Shown piece by piece: positions 54,762 to 64,000 of a stretch of DNA of 64,000 bases. This stretch comes from Mycosphaerelloides madeirae. Lineage: Eukaryota > Ascomycota > Dothideomycetes > Mycosphaerellales > Mycosphaerellaceae. How positions within the stretch are numbered: the stretch's first letter is position 1; each line of letters begins with the position of its first letter. The stretch spans positions 124,001 through 188,000 of the forward strand of contig NHNV01000013.1 in assembly GCA_002785995.1 (NCBI GenBank), written 5' to 3'. Made by a program: the position numbers and the translations under genes. Below the pieces are notes generated by a model. It was not told the origin of the DNA, ran no database searches, and saw nothing but the letters and a program-made list of their open reading frames with translations.

Positions 54762-57700
54762 ATGGCTGATCCCTCAACGCCGCACGCGCTTCCCTCCGAA
54801 TTGCACATCCTTGTCGACTTCCTTGCTGTCGATGACCGACCCACTGCCATCTTGCGATTTCCCCAGCTATCACCACCACCGCCAGCACTCCACCTCGACT
54901 CTGACGCCGAGCTTGTATACACCAACAATGCTTTAAAGAGACTCGCGAAGCCGGCGAAGGAGCTGGGCGACTTGCGCGAGGCCATTAGAAGAACCCAGAG
55001 ATCGGAGGGCATAGACTGGCACGGCAGGACGTTAGACGGTCAGCGGTGGATGACAGCGACGGCCACTAAAGAGTATCTCATCGCAACGCTGCAGCAAACC
55101 CCTCTGACGAGCAACGAGGCGGAAGATAACGCAACAGGACTCGACCAGAGGCAGTACGGCAGTTTGAATGGACACGGATATCAGCTTCCCGCGGACCTGG
55201 ACTCGTCTTGGAATCCCAAGTCACAGGGGCCACTCGATTGGACGCGGCATGATATACCCGCTTTGTCGCCATACATTCGTTTCATTCGAGACTTCGATTG
55301 GGCAGCAACAGCACTTGGGCCCATGAAGTCGTGGTCTCCGTTGCTGAGACAGTACGTCGTCTCGATAATGGCCAATCCAAATCCTCGTCTCATCGTCTGG
55401 GGCGACGATATGACCTTCGTTTACAACGCTGCCTGCGTTCCTCTCTTTGGCGAGAAGCACCCAGACGCTCTGGGAAAGCATACTTCCTTCGTTTGGGCAG
55501 AAGCTTGGGACGGCATAAAACCACTACTGGATGCAGCATACAGCGGGCACGCTACCACTCTCAATGCTCTCCATCTCCCTATCGCACGAAATGGCTTTCT
55601 TGAGGAGACTTACTGGGACTGCACTCTTCTCCCGATCATCGACCAGCATGGGAGTCCATGCGGTATCTTGGACGAATTGACAGAAGCTACTTCGATAATC
55701 ACTGGTGAAAGAAGGCGGCAGCGTGTCACCGCCCTCTCTCAGCGCATGAGCTCAGCAACTACCCTGCCAGAGCTTTGGACGATGGTGTTGACTAGTCTTA
55801 CAGAAGCAGTCGTGGACGTACCGTTCGCTCTTCTCTATGCTGTCGTGGACGACGTCACAGACAATGGAGAGGCTGAGTCGCATTCGACCGAGTCGTGGTC
55901 CAATATGAATGCCAAATGTGCCAACCTCATCGGAACGGTCGGCCTTTACGAAGGACATCCCGCTGCCGTCGAGAATTTTGCGTTAATGGAACATATTGAG
56001 ACGGGTGTTGGCATCACACAATCTTGTTTGAAAGCTTGGAAGACCCGAGAGTCGATATTGTTGTCCGCTCTAGATGGCTCTCTACCGTCTCAACTCGTAT
56101 CTGTAATACCAGGCCGGAGCTTCGACGATGCTATCCATTCTGCCCGAGTCTCCCCCATCAAGTCACCAGCTGGAAATGAGATACTTGGTATCTTGGTGAC
56201 GGGTCTCAATCCTCGTTGCGCTTTCAAAGGCGAGTTCGAGGTCTTCCTGAACGTCACTGTCGATTTCATTGAGAAGGCTGCGGCATTGATATCATTACCT
56301 GAAGAACAGCGGAAGGCCAAGAAGATGGCTGATGATATCAATAACGCCCTAGCTCAGCAGCTGAGACTCACAACGCTCAAGGCAGAGCGGAGTGAGGCCA
56401 AATTCTCTCGTCTAGCAGCTTCTGCACCAACCGGCATGTTCATGTTGAGTGTTGATGGACGGCCGCTCTACGTGAATGACACATATCTCGAAATGCTTGG
56501 CCACACAGACCACGCGGAGTACCTCAAAGCGCCTGTGTCAAATGATTGGAAAGAGCAAGTGCACGATGAGGACTTTGACAAGTTCAATGAAAGTTGGGCT
56601 CTTATTACCGAGCAGAAAGTACCCATCACAATTGAGTACCGACTCAAGAGACCATGGAACTCCCCCGAAAAGCCTGGACTTCAAGGCGAGACATGGCTCT
56701 TGGCGACTGCATTCCCAGAGATTGAAGCTGATGGATCGGTCAGTACTATTCAAGGGTGGTTGACCGATATTTCCCATCGCAAGTTCTCAGAGAATGTACT
56801 CAATCAACGACTGGAGGATGCACTGGAGAACAAGCGGCAGACTGAGAACTTCATCGATATGAGTGAGTATCAGCCAGAGCGAATCCAGTCCCATCACTGA
56901 TTTTCCCACAGCGTCCCATGAGATGAGAAATCCATTGAGCGCAATCTTGCAAAGTGCCGACTCGATCGTCTCTACGCTGACCATGCCTGGCATGCCGATA
57001 ACAGACGAGAAAATGACATTATCTGCATCGACTGCGGAGGACGTTATTGACGCTGCGCAAACTATCATTCTCTGTGCTCAACATCAAAAGAGAATTGTAG
57101 ACGACATTCTCACCCTGTCGAAGCTAGACGCGAGCCTATTGGTAATATCACCGGACAAAGTGCAGCCTCCTACCCTCGTCGCAAAGGCGCTCAAAATGTA
57201 CGAGTCGGAGATTGAGCGAGCCGGCATCGACGCGCAATTGTGTCTCGAACCAACCTACGAGGAGCTTGGTGTCGACTGGGTGTTCTTGGACCCGAGCCGT
57301 CTCCTGCAAGTCATCATCAATCTCCTAACAAACTCGATCAAGTTCACGCAATACTCGGAGGTGCGAAAGATTAAAATCTGCCTTGGAGCATCGCACCAAC
57401 CGCCAACTGGAAAGCACCACGGCATCTCATTCGTGCCACCCCGACAAAACAGACATCCTCGCACCCTTCACCGTGCAGCCGCACGCCGCAATGACGAGAT
57501 CTACATTCAATGCGCGGTCTATGATACTGGCAAAGGGCTCGACGTTGAAGAGATGAAGCTGCTCTTCCAACGCTTTCAACAGGCCAGTCCCAAGACATAT
57601 GCACAGTACGGCGGAACAGGCTTAGGTCTCTTCATATCTCGCGAGCTATGCGAGTTGCAAGGCGGACAAATCGGCGTTGCTTGCAACGATGGGCAGACCA

Positions 57701-58422
57701 TCTTTGCCTTTTTCGTCAAAGCAAGGCGATGGAACCCACACTCCGAGCATGATATGATGGTGCCAGGACTAAGCGAGTTCTCGAGCGCGTCAGCAAGTCC
57801 TATTGCGTTTAGTCGAAGGGGCAGTAGTGTCTTGCAGGAGTTGACGAACCAGATGTCGACCCATGTGACGGAAAACGGCACCACGGTTGAGGAATTTCAA
57901 CCTCTCTCCCGGAAGAGATCTCTCACACCGGTCCAAGACAGCCGTGAAGCGGAAAGCAAATCCCCAGCGGAGAGCAAGCAACTTCATGTCCTGCTTGTGG
58001 AAGACAACCTCATCAATCAGAAAGTCGTGTCTCAGCAACTCCGCCGGTCGGGATGCATTGTGCATGTTGCTAATCATGGGCTGGAGTGTCTGGACTTCCT
58101 GGAGAAGTCTTCGTTCTGCGACGCAGACAGTACTACCCCTCTTCACCTCATCTTGCTTGATCTGGAGATGCCGACTATGGACGGACTTACCTGCATCAAA
58201 CATATTCGAGAGAGACAGCAAGATGGCAGGATCAATAAGCACGTTCCCGTCATCGCCGTTACGGCGAATGCGAGATCTGAGCAAATTGCCACTGCAATTG
58301 AGGCGGGCATGGATCAGGTTGTTACGAAGCCGTTCAGGATTGCGGAGTTGTTGCCCACGATGAACGCTGTGGTTAATGAGGTGAATCGGCCGACTTGGAG
58401 GTTGAAGATTGATGGGACTTGA
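54762..58422 (+). CDS. Hybrid histidine kinase with PAS and receiver domains
   Basis: Two exons (54762-56862 and 56912-58422, 49 bp intron) give 1203 residues. The order appears to be an N-terminal polar region, a PAS-like sensor around residues 165-310, a GAF-like segment (about 320-530), a second PAS (about 550-680), and the kinase core. The phospho-acceptor H-box is SHEMRNPLSAI (His about residue 703), right after the intron. The ATPase has N-box LLQVIINLLTNSIKFT and G-boxes DTGKGL and GGTGLGLFISREL. The receiver has EDN and the phospho-acceptor Asp about residue 1117 in LLDLEMPTMDG, plus VVTKPF. No transmembrane helix is obvious, so it is probably cytosolic. It would feed a phosphorelay through an HPt protein; the stimulus is unknown. 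Confidence 0.93.
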
Positions 58423-58530
58423 AGAACTGGGATGGAACTTGTTCCACTGCGACAACACGACGTGTACGCCATAACGAGGAATTGGTCGAGACACCCACAG
58501 AGCTCGCAGGGACCGAAGACGAAGCCATGG

Positions 58531-59974
58531 CTACAATTTTGGCGAATTGCCTCGAACGAGCAACGACGAATACTCCCGCACGAATGTTTCCACCGCCTTT
58601 GCGAACCCATCGAGTTCTGCATCGCTCAGCACCAAGCTGAGAGCAATGAAACCCCGCCGAGCTATGTAATACCCGCGCTCAAGCAGGAACAGATGCAGCA
58701 GGTCATTGAGCCGGGTGTCTGCCCCGATCAACCCTCTATGGGATTTGATCTGCTCAACAGGCGTCTCAGTGAAGTGGAAGCACATGATGGAGCCGTACCC
58801 GGTGACTTTCATCAGCGTCCCGCGACTGATGTCCTGCAGTCGCTGGCGGAGTGTGTCGCCGGTTGTATGCAATTGGAGTGCGCGTTCGGGGGTGAAGACT
58901 TGGGATAAACCGGCGTGGCCCGCGGCCATTGTGAGTACGTTGTTATTGAATGTGCCTGCGTGTGCGAGAGCATCGGGATTGCGAGGGTCGAAAAGGGACA
59001 TTATGGCTTGCTTGCCGCCGAATGCACCTGTGCCCGTTAGAAGAAGTAGGAGAGAAGCAAGGGGAGTGTGCATTTATCGAAAGACATTCCACCGCCGATA
59101 TACTTCCCCAGCGTCGTCAAATCCGGCCTCATATCCATCGGTAACTGTGACTGAATCCCTCCGCCTGCGTGCATTCGGCTCGTCATGACCTCGTCGAAGA
59201 TCAACACAGCTCCAGCTTCGTTTGCTGCCAGTCGAAGTCCTTCCAAGAAGCTCTTGTCGGCTGGTATCGCGCCTCCAGATCCCATCATCGGCTCGACGAT
59301 AAAAGCCGCTATATCCTTCGCATTCAAAGGGTGGCGAATAAGAGCGTGAACAGACTGCAAGTTATTATACTCCGCAACAAGATACTCATGCGGAGCATTA
59401 ATAACACTCCCAACCTCACCCTTAAAACAAAAAGTCCCTCCATGATATGCACCCGCGAAAACAACAATCTTCCCATTCTCCTTCCCACTATAAACTTTCG
59501 CCAACGCTAGCGCCATGAGCGTCGCTTCAGTCCCGGAATTCGTGAAACGCAGTAAATCAATCCGAGGGAAACGTTTCTTGATCTCTTCGGCCAGGAGGAT
59601 TTCATTTTCGTGGTGGGAGCCGAAGTTTAGGCCTTTGGAGAGGGTTGAGATGATTGCAGAGAGGATTGGGGGACAGGAGTGGCCGTAAAGGCTGGCGGTG
59701 TATTCGTTTAGAAGGTCGATGTAGGTGTGGGCGTCGACGGAGGTGAGTTTGGAGGTTTGGGCGTGGGCTATGGAGAGCGGGAAAGGTAGGTAAAATAGGA
59801 CGGTGCGGGTGTTGCCTCCTGATTTATGTTAGGGTGAGGTTTGGAAGATGTGGAGGGTGGAATACCGGGGAGAGAAGAAGTTGCTCGTTCGCAGAGGAGT
59901 TTGCTGGTTGGGTTGCGGGCTGTGAAGGAGGTGGCGAGGGAGGTGTAGGCTTGTTGGACTGTTGAAGAGGACAT
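58531..59974 (-). CDS. Class III PLP aminotransferase (glutamate-1-semialdehyde aminomutase-like)
   Basis: Three exons (59866-59974, 59078-59818, 58531-59027) give 448 residues, normal for class III aminotransferases. Visible motifs: NEYTASLYGHSCPPILSAI, the PLP-phosphate region TNSGTEATLMALALAKVY, GAYHGG, EPMMGSGGAIP, IFDEVMTSR with the PLP-ring Asp, and the Schiff-base Lys in TTLGKYIGGG. The first intron (59819-59865) is GT-AG. The second (59028-59077) begins with AT rather than GT, yet its removal alone gives the family sequence GGGMSFGAFGGK in frame. If it is not spliced, the protein stops 13 codons later and loses its C-terminal third. The substrate cannot be told from sequence. Confidence 0.82.
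59028..59077 (-). other. Non-canonical AT-AG intron in the aminotransferase gene
   Basis: A 50 bp insert with a normal branch-like TTCTAAC and CACAG acceptor, but with ATAAAT at the donor where GTAAAT would be expected. The exon before it ends in a single G and the exon after it starts GTGCATTC, restoring a Gly codon. One G-to-A change in a standard donor would create this. Confidence 0.75.
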
Positions 59975-60607
59975 TGTGATGTTTGACGTCGTGGTGAGGT
60001 GAGGTGAGGCGCTAGCGAAATGATATATAGATTTGGCGAACTCCGTCTATTCCGAAGGCGGGCGACTTCGGCCAGGCCGGCCTGCAAGGATTAGTTGATT
60101 CACTTTTGTTCGATCGTGCTCAAGCAAAATAGGAGAGGCAGATGTTGAGACTCGTATTCCGGCTGACAACTGGTTGTAAGTATGGGACCATCTGGATCTG
60201 GTCGTCTGTCAACACACAACGTCTCTTCGTTCCTGGTCGTACGCGAGCTCCTGTTTCTATCGAGAATATCATCCATTAAGTAGGCCGGAGCTGTCGATAT
60301 AAACATTCTTCAACGAGAGCATCTCAGTCTCTAAGTCTCTCTACCATTCAACGGTCATTCCTGTCAACACGGAAACCTTCAATCGTTCTGAAGAGCGCCT
60401 CCGCTTTAGAGAGGGCATATAGGGAAGAATTCCTTCTAATCTTACGAGCAGGCTTCTTACCACATGAATGTTATATCGACAGCTCTGAAGAAGGCAAAAC
60501 GGGTCCAACGAGACGATCTTGATTAGGGCTAGCTTATTGGCATATCTACCCTTACATCAGTTCGACGTACAATCCATCTCTAGCTGGCCTGCAACTCCAT
60601 CCAATTT
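59975..60607. other. Intergenic: aminotransferase promoter and MDR 3' flank
   Basis: 633 bp between the aminotransferase start and the stop of the same-strand MDR gene. Short frames only. No repeat or RNA gene was recognised. Confidence 0.4.
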
Positions 60608-61692
60608 TCACTCCCAAGGATCAACCACCAACTTGACTCCACTGACACCCTCCTGCAACCGATCAAGCGCCTCATTCACACCTGTGAGTCCTCTCTTGAC
60701 CTTCTCCACTGGCAGAGGAGTGATGATACCTCGAGCGATACCATTGGGAATATAATCCTCCACCACCCATTTGAACAAGTCACGATTTTTTTCCTCGTAG
60801 AGACAATCCGACCAAGGCTCAAAAATCCACTCGACTCCCTTTGGAAGAGCTTCTTCCGCCATAGCCGGTTGCATGACATATAGCTTGCTACCTCCTTGAG
60901 CTTCCACGACTCGTCCTGTCACAGACATTGTGTCTGGTGAGGATATCATGTCGACGATCGAATGGTATGGGCCAGACGCGATGAGCTCCTTGACGACCGT
61001 TTCGGGATCGACAGTATGATCGATAATCTTCCCAGCGCCCAGCTTCTCAACAAACTCCCGATTCCTCGGCGAAGAAGTTGTGACAACCGTATATCCAGCC
61101 TGGCTCAGATACTGCACCGAAAGCCCTCCAAAACTAGAAGACCCGCCATACACCAAAACTTTCACTCCCTTCTCCTCCGCAACTTCCCCAAGTTCCGGCC
61201 GTTCCAATCCCAAGATTCCCGTGAAGAGACCAGGAACGCAAGTCAGATTCATCTATCACATCAGATCAGCTCTCTCCTCTTCCAATAAAAGAAAGAACAC
61301 ACTTCACTCACCATCAAACTCGCCACAACAACCCCATCAACCCCCTCCGTCACCCGACTAACCATCCGATCCCCCACAATGACAAACCGCTGATACGCAC
61401 CATACTGATTCCCCTTGACTCCAAACTTTTTACTCACAACAACTTTCTCGCCCACTTTCCATTGTTTCACGTTGTCTCCGATAGCCTCGATGGTGCCGGT
61501 GAAAGTCGAGCCGAGAATAGCAGGGTACTCGAGCGGTGCGATGGCGAGTTTGGCGATCTTGGCTTCTACGGGATTGAAAGCGATGAGGGAATTGCGGACG
61601 AGGAGTTCGTCGGGGCTGGGGGTGGGTTTGGGGAGTTCTTGGACGATGAGGGGGGCTTTGGGGGAGGGTAGTAGGGCTGCGAGGTTGGACAT
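60608..61692 (-). CDS. MDR-superfamily zinc-less alcohol dehydrogenase/enoyl reductase-like protein
   Basis: Two exons (61312-61692 and 60608-61252, 59 bp GT-AG intron) give 341 residues. The N-terminal GroES-like half has FNPVEAKIAKLAI, YPAILGSTFTGTIEAIGDNV and GEKVVV. The nucleotide-binding half has VLVYGGSSSFGGLSVQYLSQ, a GxxxxGG-type Rossmann motif, and then LGAGKIIDHT. The catalytic-zinc ligands of true alcohol dehydrogenases are absent, so a quinone reductase or enoyl-reductase-like NADPH enzyme is likely. Fungal trans-acting enoyl reductases belong here too, but this gene is over 50 kb from the HR-PKS. Start chosen at 61692, directly before the fold. Confidence 0.85.
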
Positions 61693-62543
61693 TGCGATGA
61701 AGCTGGTTGTACGAAATGGATTGGTGGTTTCAGCTGCGATAGACAGGAACGATCTTTCCGACCCAAAGCTCCTTCCTTCCCATCTTATCCTCCGGGCCCC
61801 AACGCCACCAACAATCCTCGCACTGTCTACTCCTCGCAAAATCCGCCCATGCTCACAAATCCATTCACCTCAACTATGTCAATTCTCCCTCTGATTGGCT
61901 CCTCGTACTACGCTCCCCTTTGACTCGTACGAAGAGATGTAGAGAATTCTAGGAATCTGCACGAATCCTCAGGCGACCATGCAGAACACCGATAGCAGAG
62001 CCACAGGGTTCCCTCCGAACCCTTCTTATTGGTTCGTGCGGAGAGACAGAAAAATTCCCAATCTTGCTGGCATGAGGGCGGCGTCCGTGCAGTTGCAGAG
62101 CCACGATCGATTTAGGAGCTCCACCTTCTCCTATTGGTTCGTGGGCAGAGATACAGATTCGCCAGATTCATCAGAGTCAAACAGCACAGCAGAGCCAGAC
62201 TGCCGACTCAGCAATACCATGTTGCCTTCCAGGTGCCTCTGGAGATCGCAAATGCCTTCGGCATACTTCCGCACTTGCTGACTCAATCCTCTTCAATTTA
62301 GCATGTGATTGGAGCTCAAAACAAGTCCCTGCCTAAGTCGTTGCAGGAGCGCGGATCGCTCAGTCATCCATCGGTGACTCGGCATTCCTTCGTCCGGGAT
62401 ATGAGTGAGTGCGAAAAACCAACATACCATCGTCTACCATATACCCCTTCTCCACAATCATAACTTCATCCCTATTCATACAGCACACCATAAACCCCAA
62501 CGCCATCGCTTCAAAAACGATACCACAACCCCGTAAAAATCCT
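61693..62543. promoter_or_regulatory. Intergenic region with paired CCAAT-box repeats
   Basis: 851 bp between the MDR start and the 3' end of the LRR gene. Two near-identical direct repeats occur: 62026-62049 and 62132-62156 share TATTGGTTCGTG followed by GG/GC and AGAGA. ATTGG is the reverse of CCAAT, and a third ATTGG lies near 61895, so this may be the MDR promoter bound by the CCAAT complex. That is inference. Confidence 0.4.
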
Positions 62544-64000
62544 TTACTCCTGACCCCTCAACCCCACACCCCCGGATTTCCTCACAATCCTCAATTCCAC
62601 CAATTTACTCCACGTCGTATCCCTCACCAGCGCAGCCATCTGATCAAAGGGGATCCCATCAAGTGTCTCCAATTGCCCGCAGCCACTACCCAGCAGCAGT
62701 TGATAGACTCGTTTCTTCAATTTCGTTGATTCGTCTAAGCGAGAATTGTGGACTTGTTCTTGTTGGAGGTTGCCGGGTTGGACGAGATATTTTGCTGCTG
62801 TGAGTTGTTCGGCTTTCGTATCTTCATCGTCGACTTCTACGGAGAGTGATCGCCGCACGACGCTTGTTTGTACGCCAGCGCACGAATGCGGAGGGTAGAA
62901 GCCGAGGGTCAAATGGTTGTCGCGAAGGTCGACTTTTGTGAGTGTCGGCATTTTCGAAAGTGTTGCGGCTGTCTTCCGTAGCCGCCCAAGTATATTGCCG
63001 CAGACGCTGAGACGCTTCAGCTTTTGGATGTTCAGCAATGGACGGATGTCTCTTAGCTGATTGAAATTGAGATTTAAGCTCTGCAGATTCGGGAGCATCA
63101 AGCCAAAGTCGTCTGGCAAACATTGCAGCCCACAAGACGCGAGCTCGAGATTCTGCAAGCTCAAAAGGCTCTGCGACATTCGTAGTGTCGGCAGATCGTT
63201 CTCAGAGAGCCGCATCGTGCGAGCGTGGACTTCTTGATCCAAGATTGACAGCTCAATGCCTGATGACAACGACTGCCGTCGCATCGACAGCAGCTCCAAC
63301 GACAGCAAGTTTTCAATTCCAGTGATCGAAGACAGAGAGTTGCCATCGAGCAGCAGAGTCCGTAGATGTGGCATCTTCGTAACATCCAGGTATTGCAAGC
63401 CGCAGTTCTTCAGTGACAGATACTTAAGCTGACACATCTCTTCTGACACTCCAAGTGGCTCAGCCAGATTGTTGTCGTCCAACTTGAGAGTCTTGAGACC
63501 GGGGAGTGCATCCAAGCCTCGTACAGCATTGAGTAAATTGCCGTACAAGTCGAGGCTTTCCAGGCGATGCAGCTCGCCGCCACCAAAGTCGACAGACGTC
63601 AACGCATTTCGTCGTAGCCTCAATTTCAGCAGTCCATCGAGTTCTAGGATGCCATCCAGATTGTTAATCTCGTTGTCATCGGCACGTAGCTCCCGCAGAT
63701 GGATCAAACAGCTCAACCCATCGAGGTTCTGCAGCTGATTCGCCGAAATATCAAGATACTGAAGATTCATCAGGTGTGTCCAAGGCGTCAAATTGCTAAG
63801 CTGATTCTTGCAAGCCACCAGCTGGCGGATAGTGGACGGCACTCCATTCAGGTATCCCAGCTTGTTCTGAGACAAGTCCATGTCTTGCACACTGCCACAG
63901 AAGTCATCGAGACCATGCACAGACGTCAGCCTCCGGTCGTGAAGATCGAGCTGCTTCACTTCCTCCCAGTGTGGCTCATCAGCTTTCACGTCGGTCAAGG
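62544..64000 (-). CDS. Nud1/Cdc11-type leucine-rich repeat protein, 5' part beyond the right edge
   Basis: 484 codons of a frame open at the window edge, so the N-terminus is missing. It is built of leucine-rich repeats from about residue 12 to 375 (units such as LQYLDISANQLQNLDGLSCL, LESLDLYGNLLNAVRGLDAL and LRTLLLDGNSLSSITGIENL), mostly 22 residues and SDS22-like. A basic, helical tail ends with GQLETLDGIPFDQMAALVRD. This resembles the C-terminal half of fungal Cdc11/Nud1, the spindle-pole scaffold of the septation initiation or mitotic exit network, whose N-terminal half is long and disordered. The assignment to that family rather than another SDS22-like protein is probable, not certain. 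Confidence 0.75.
   Translation of the reverse strand, partial: LTDVKADEPHWEEVKQLDLHDRRLTSVHGLDDFCGSVQDMDLSQNKLGYLNGVPSTIRQLVACKNQLSNLTPWTHLMNLQYLDISANQLQNLDGLSCLIHLRELRADDNEINNLDGILELDGLLKLRLRRNALTSVDFGGGELHRLESLDLYGNLLNAVRGLDALPGLKTLKLDDNNLAEPLGVSEEMCQLKYLSLKNCGLQYLDVTKMPHLRTLLLDGNSLSSITGIENLLSLELLSMRRQSLSSGIELSILDQEVHARTMRLSENDLPTLRMSQSLLSLQNLELASCGLQCLPDDFGLMLPNLQSLNLNFNQLRDIRPLLNIQKLKRLSVCGNILGRLRKTAATLSKMPTLTKVDLRDNHLTLGFYPPHSCAGVQTSVVRRSLSVEVDDEDTKAEQLTAAKYLVQPGNLQQEQVHNSRLDESTKLKKRVYQLLLGSGCGQLETLDGIPFDQMAALVRDTTWSKLVELRIVRKSGGVGLRGQE

Noticed and set aside
60608..61692. Trans-acting enoyl reductase for the HR-PKS
   Set aside because: Right superfamily, but it lies over 50 kb away beyond conserved genes such as cef1 and mtr3, so cluster membership is unsupported.

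Overview
This is a filamentous-fungal nuclear window (Pezizomycotina; most likely Dothideomycetes, though that class call is inference). Genes carry short 45-75 bp GT-AG introns. Fungus-specific families are present (iterative type I PKSs, Zn(II)2Cys6 regulator, hybrid histidine kinase, NLR-like STAND genes, 7-TM rhodopsin-like protein), next to conserved genes such as cef1/cdc5, the exosome subunit mtr3 and a Nud1/Cdc11-type LRR protein.

Positions 1-27563 hold a polyketide cluster of azaphilone type that runs off the left edge. In order: a highly reducing PKS (HR-PKS, minus, C-terminal ACP outside the window); a TRI101/BAHD-type O-acyltransferase (minus); a 7-TM rhodopsin-like protein (plus); a non-reducing PKS (NR-PKS, minus) with SAT-KS-AT-PT-ACP-R; a group A FAD monooxygenase (plus); an SDR (minus) whose 3' end overlaps the monooxygenase; and a second NR-PKS-like protein (plus). 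By analogy with azaphilone pathways, the NR-PKS would make and reductively release a benzaldehyde, the monooxygenase would hydroxylate and dearomatise it, and the acyltransferase would attach the HR-PKS acyl chain.

The striking feature is a complementary split of one synthase. The NR-PKS has every catalytic residue I can check but no C-methyltransferase (CMeT); a short Ser/acidic linker lies between ACP and R, where related synthases carry it. The second PKS-like protein (22809-27563) has no SAT and no ACP, and it has lost the catalytic residues of KS (Cys to Glu, His to Cys), AT (Ser to Gly, plus about 90 residues missing) and PT (His to Tyr). It nevertheless ends in an intact CMeT with its SAM-binding motif and catalytic His and Glu. 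The simplest reading is a PKS-shaped, trans-acting C-methyltransferase partnered with the CMeT-less NR-PKS.

Positions 27876-31215 and 43319-45903 are two decayed STAND/NLR-like genes (a HeLo-like N-terminus with an ankyrin-type tail, and NB-ARC with TPR). Between and to the right of them lie ordinary genes: a small mitochondrial protein, cef1, several uncharacterised conserved proteins, a Pmp3-family membrane peptide, mtr3, a Zn2Cys6 regulator, a hybrid histidine kinase, a class III aminotransferase with an unusual AT-AG intron, an MDR oxidoreductase and a 5'-truncated Nud1/Cdc11-like gene at the right edge. No tRNA, rRNA, CRISPR or intact transposon was recognised.
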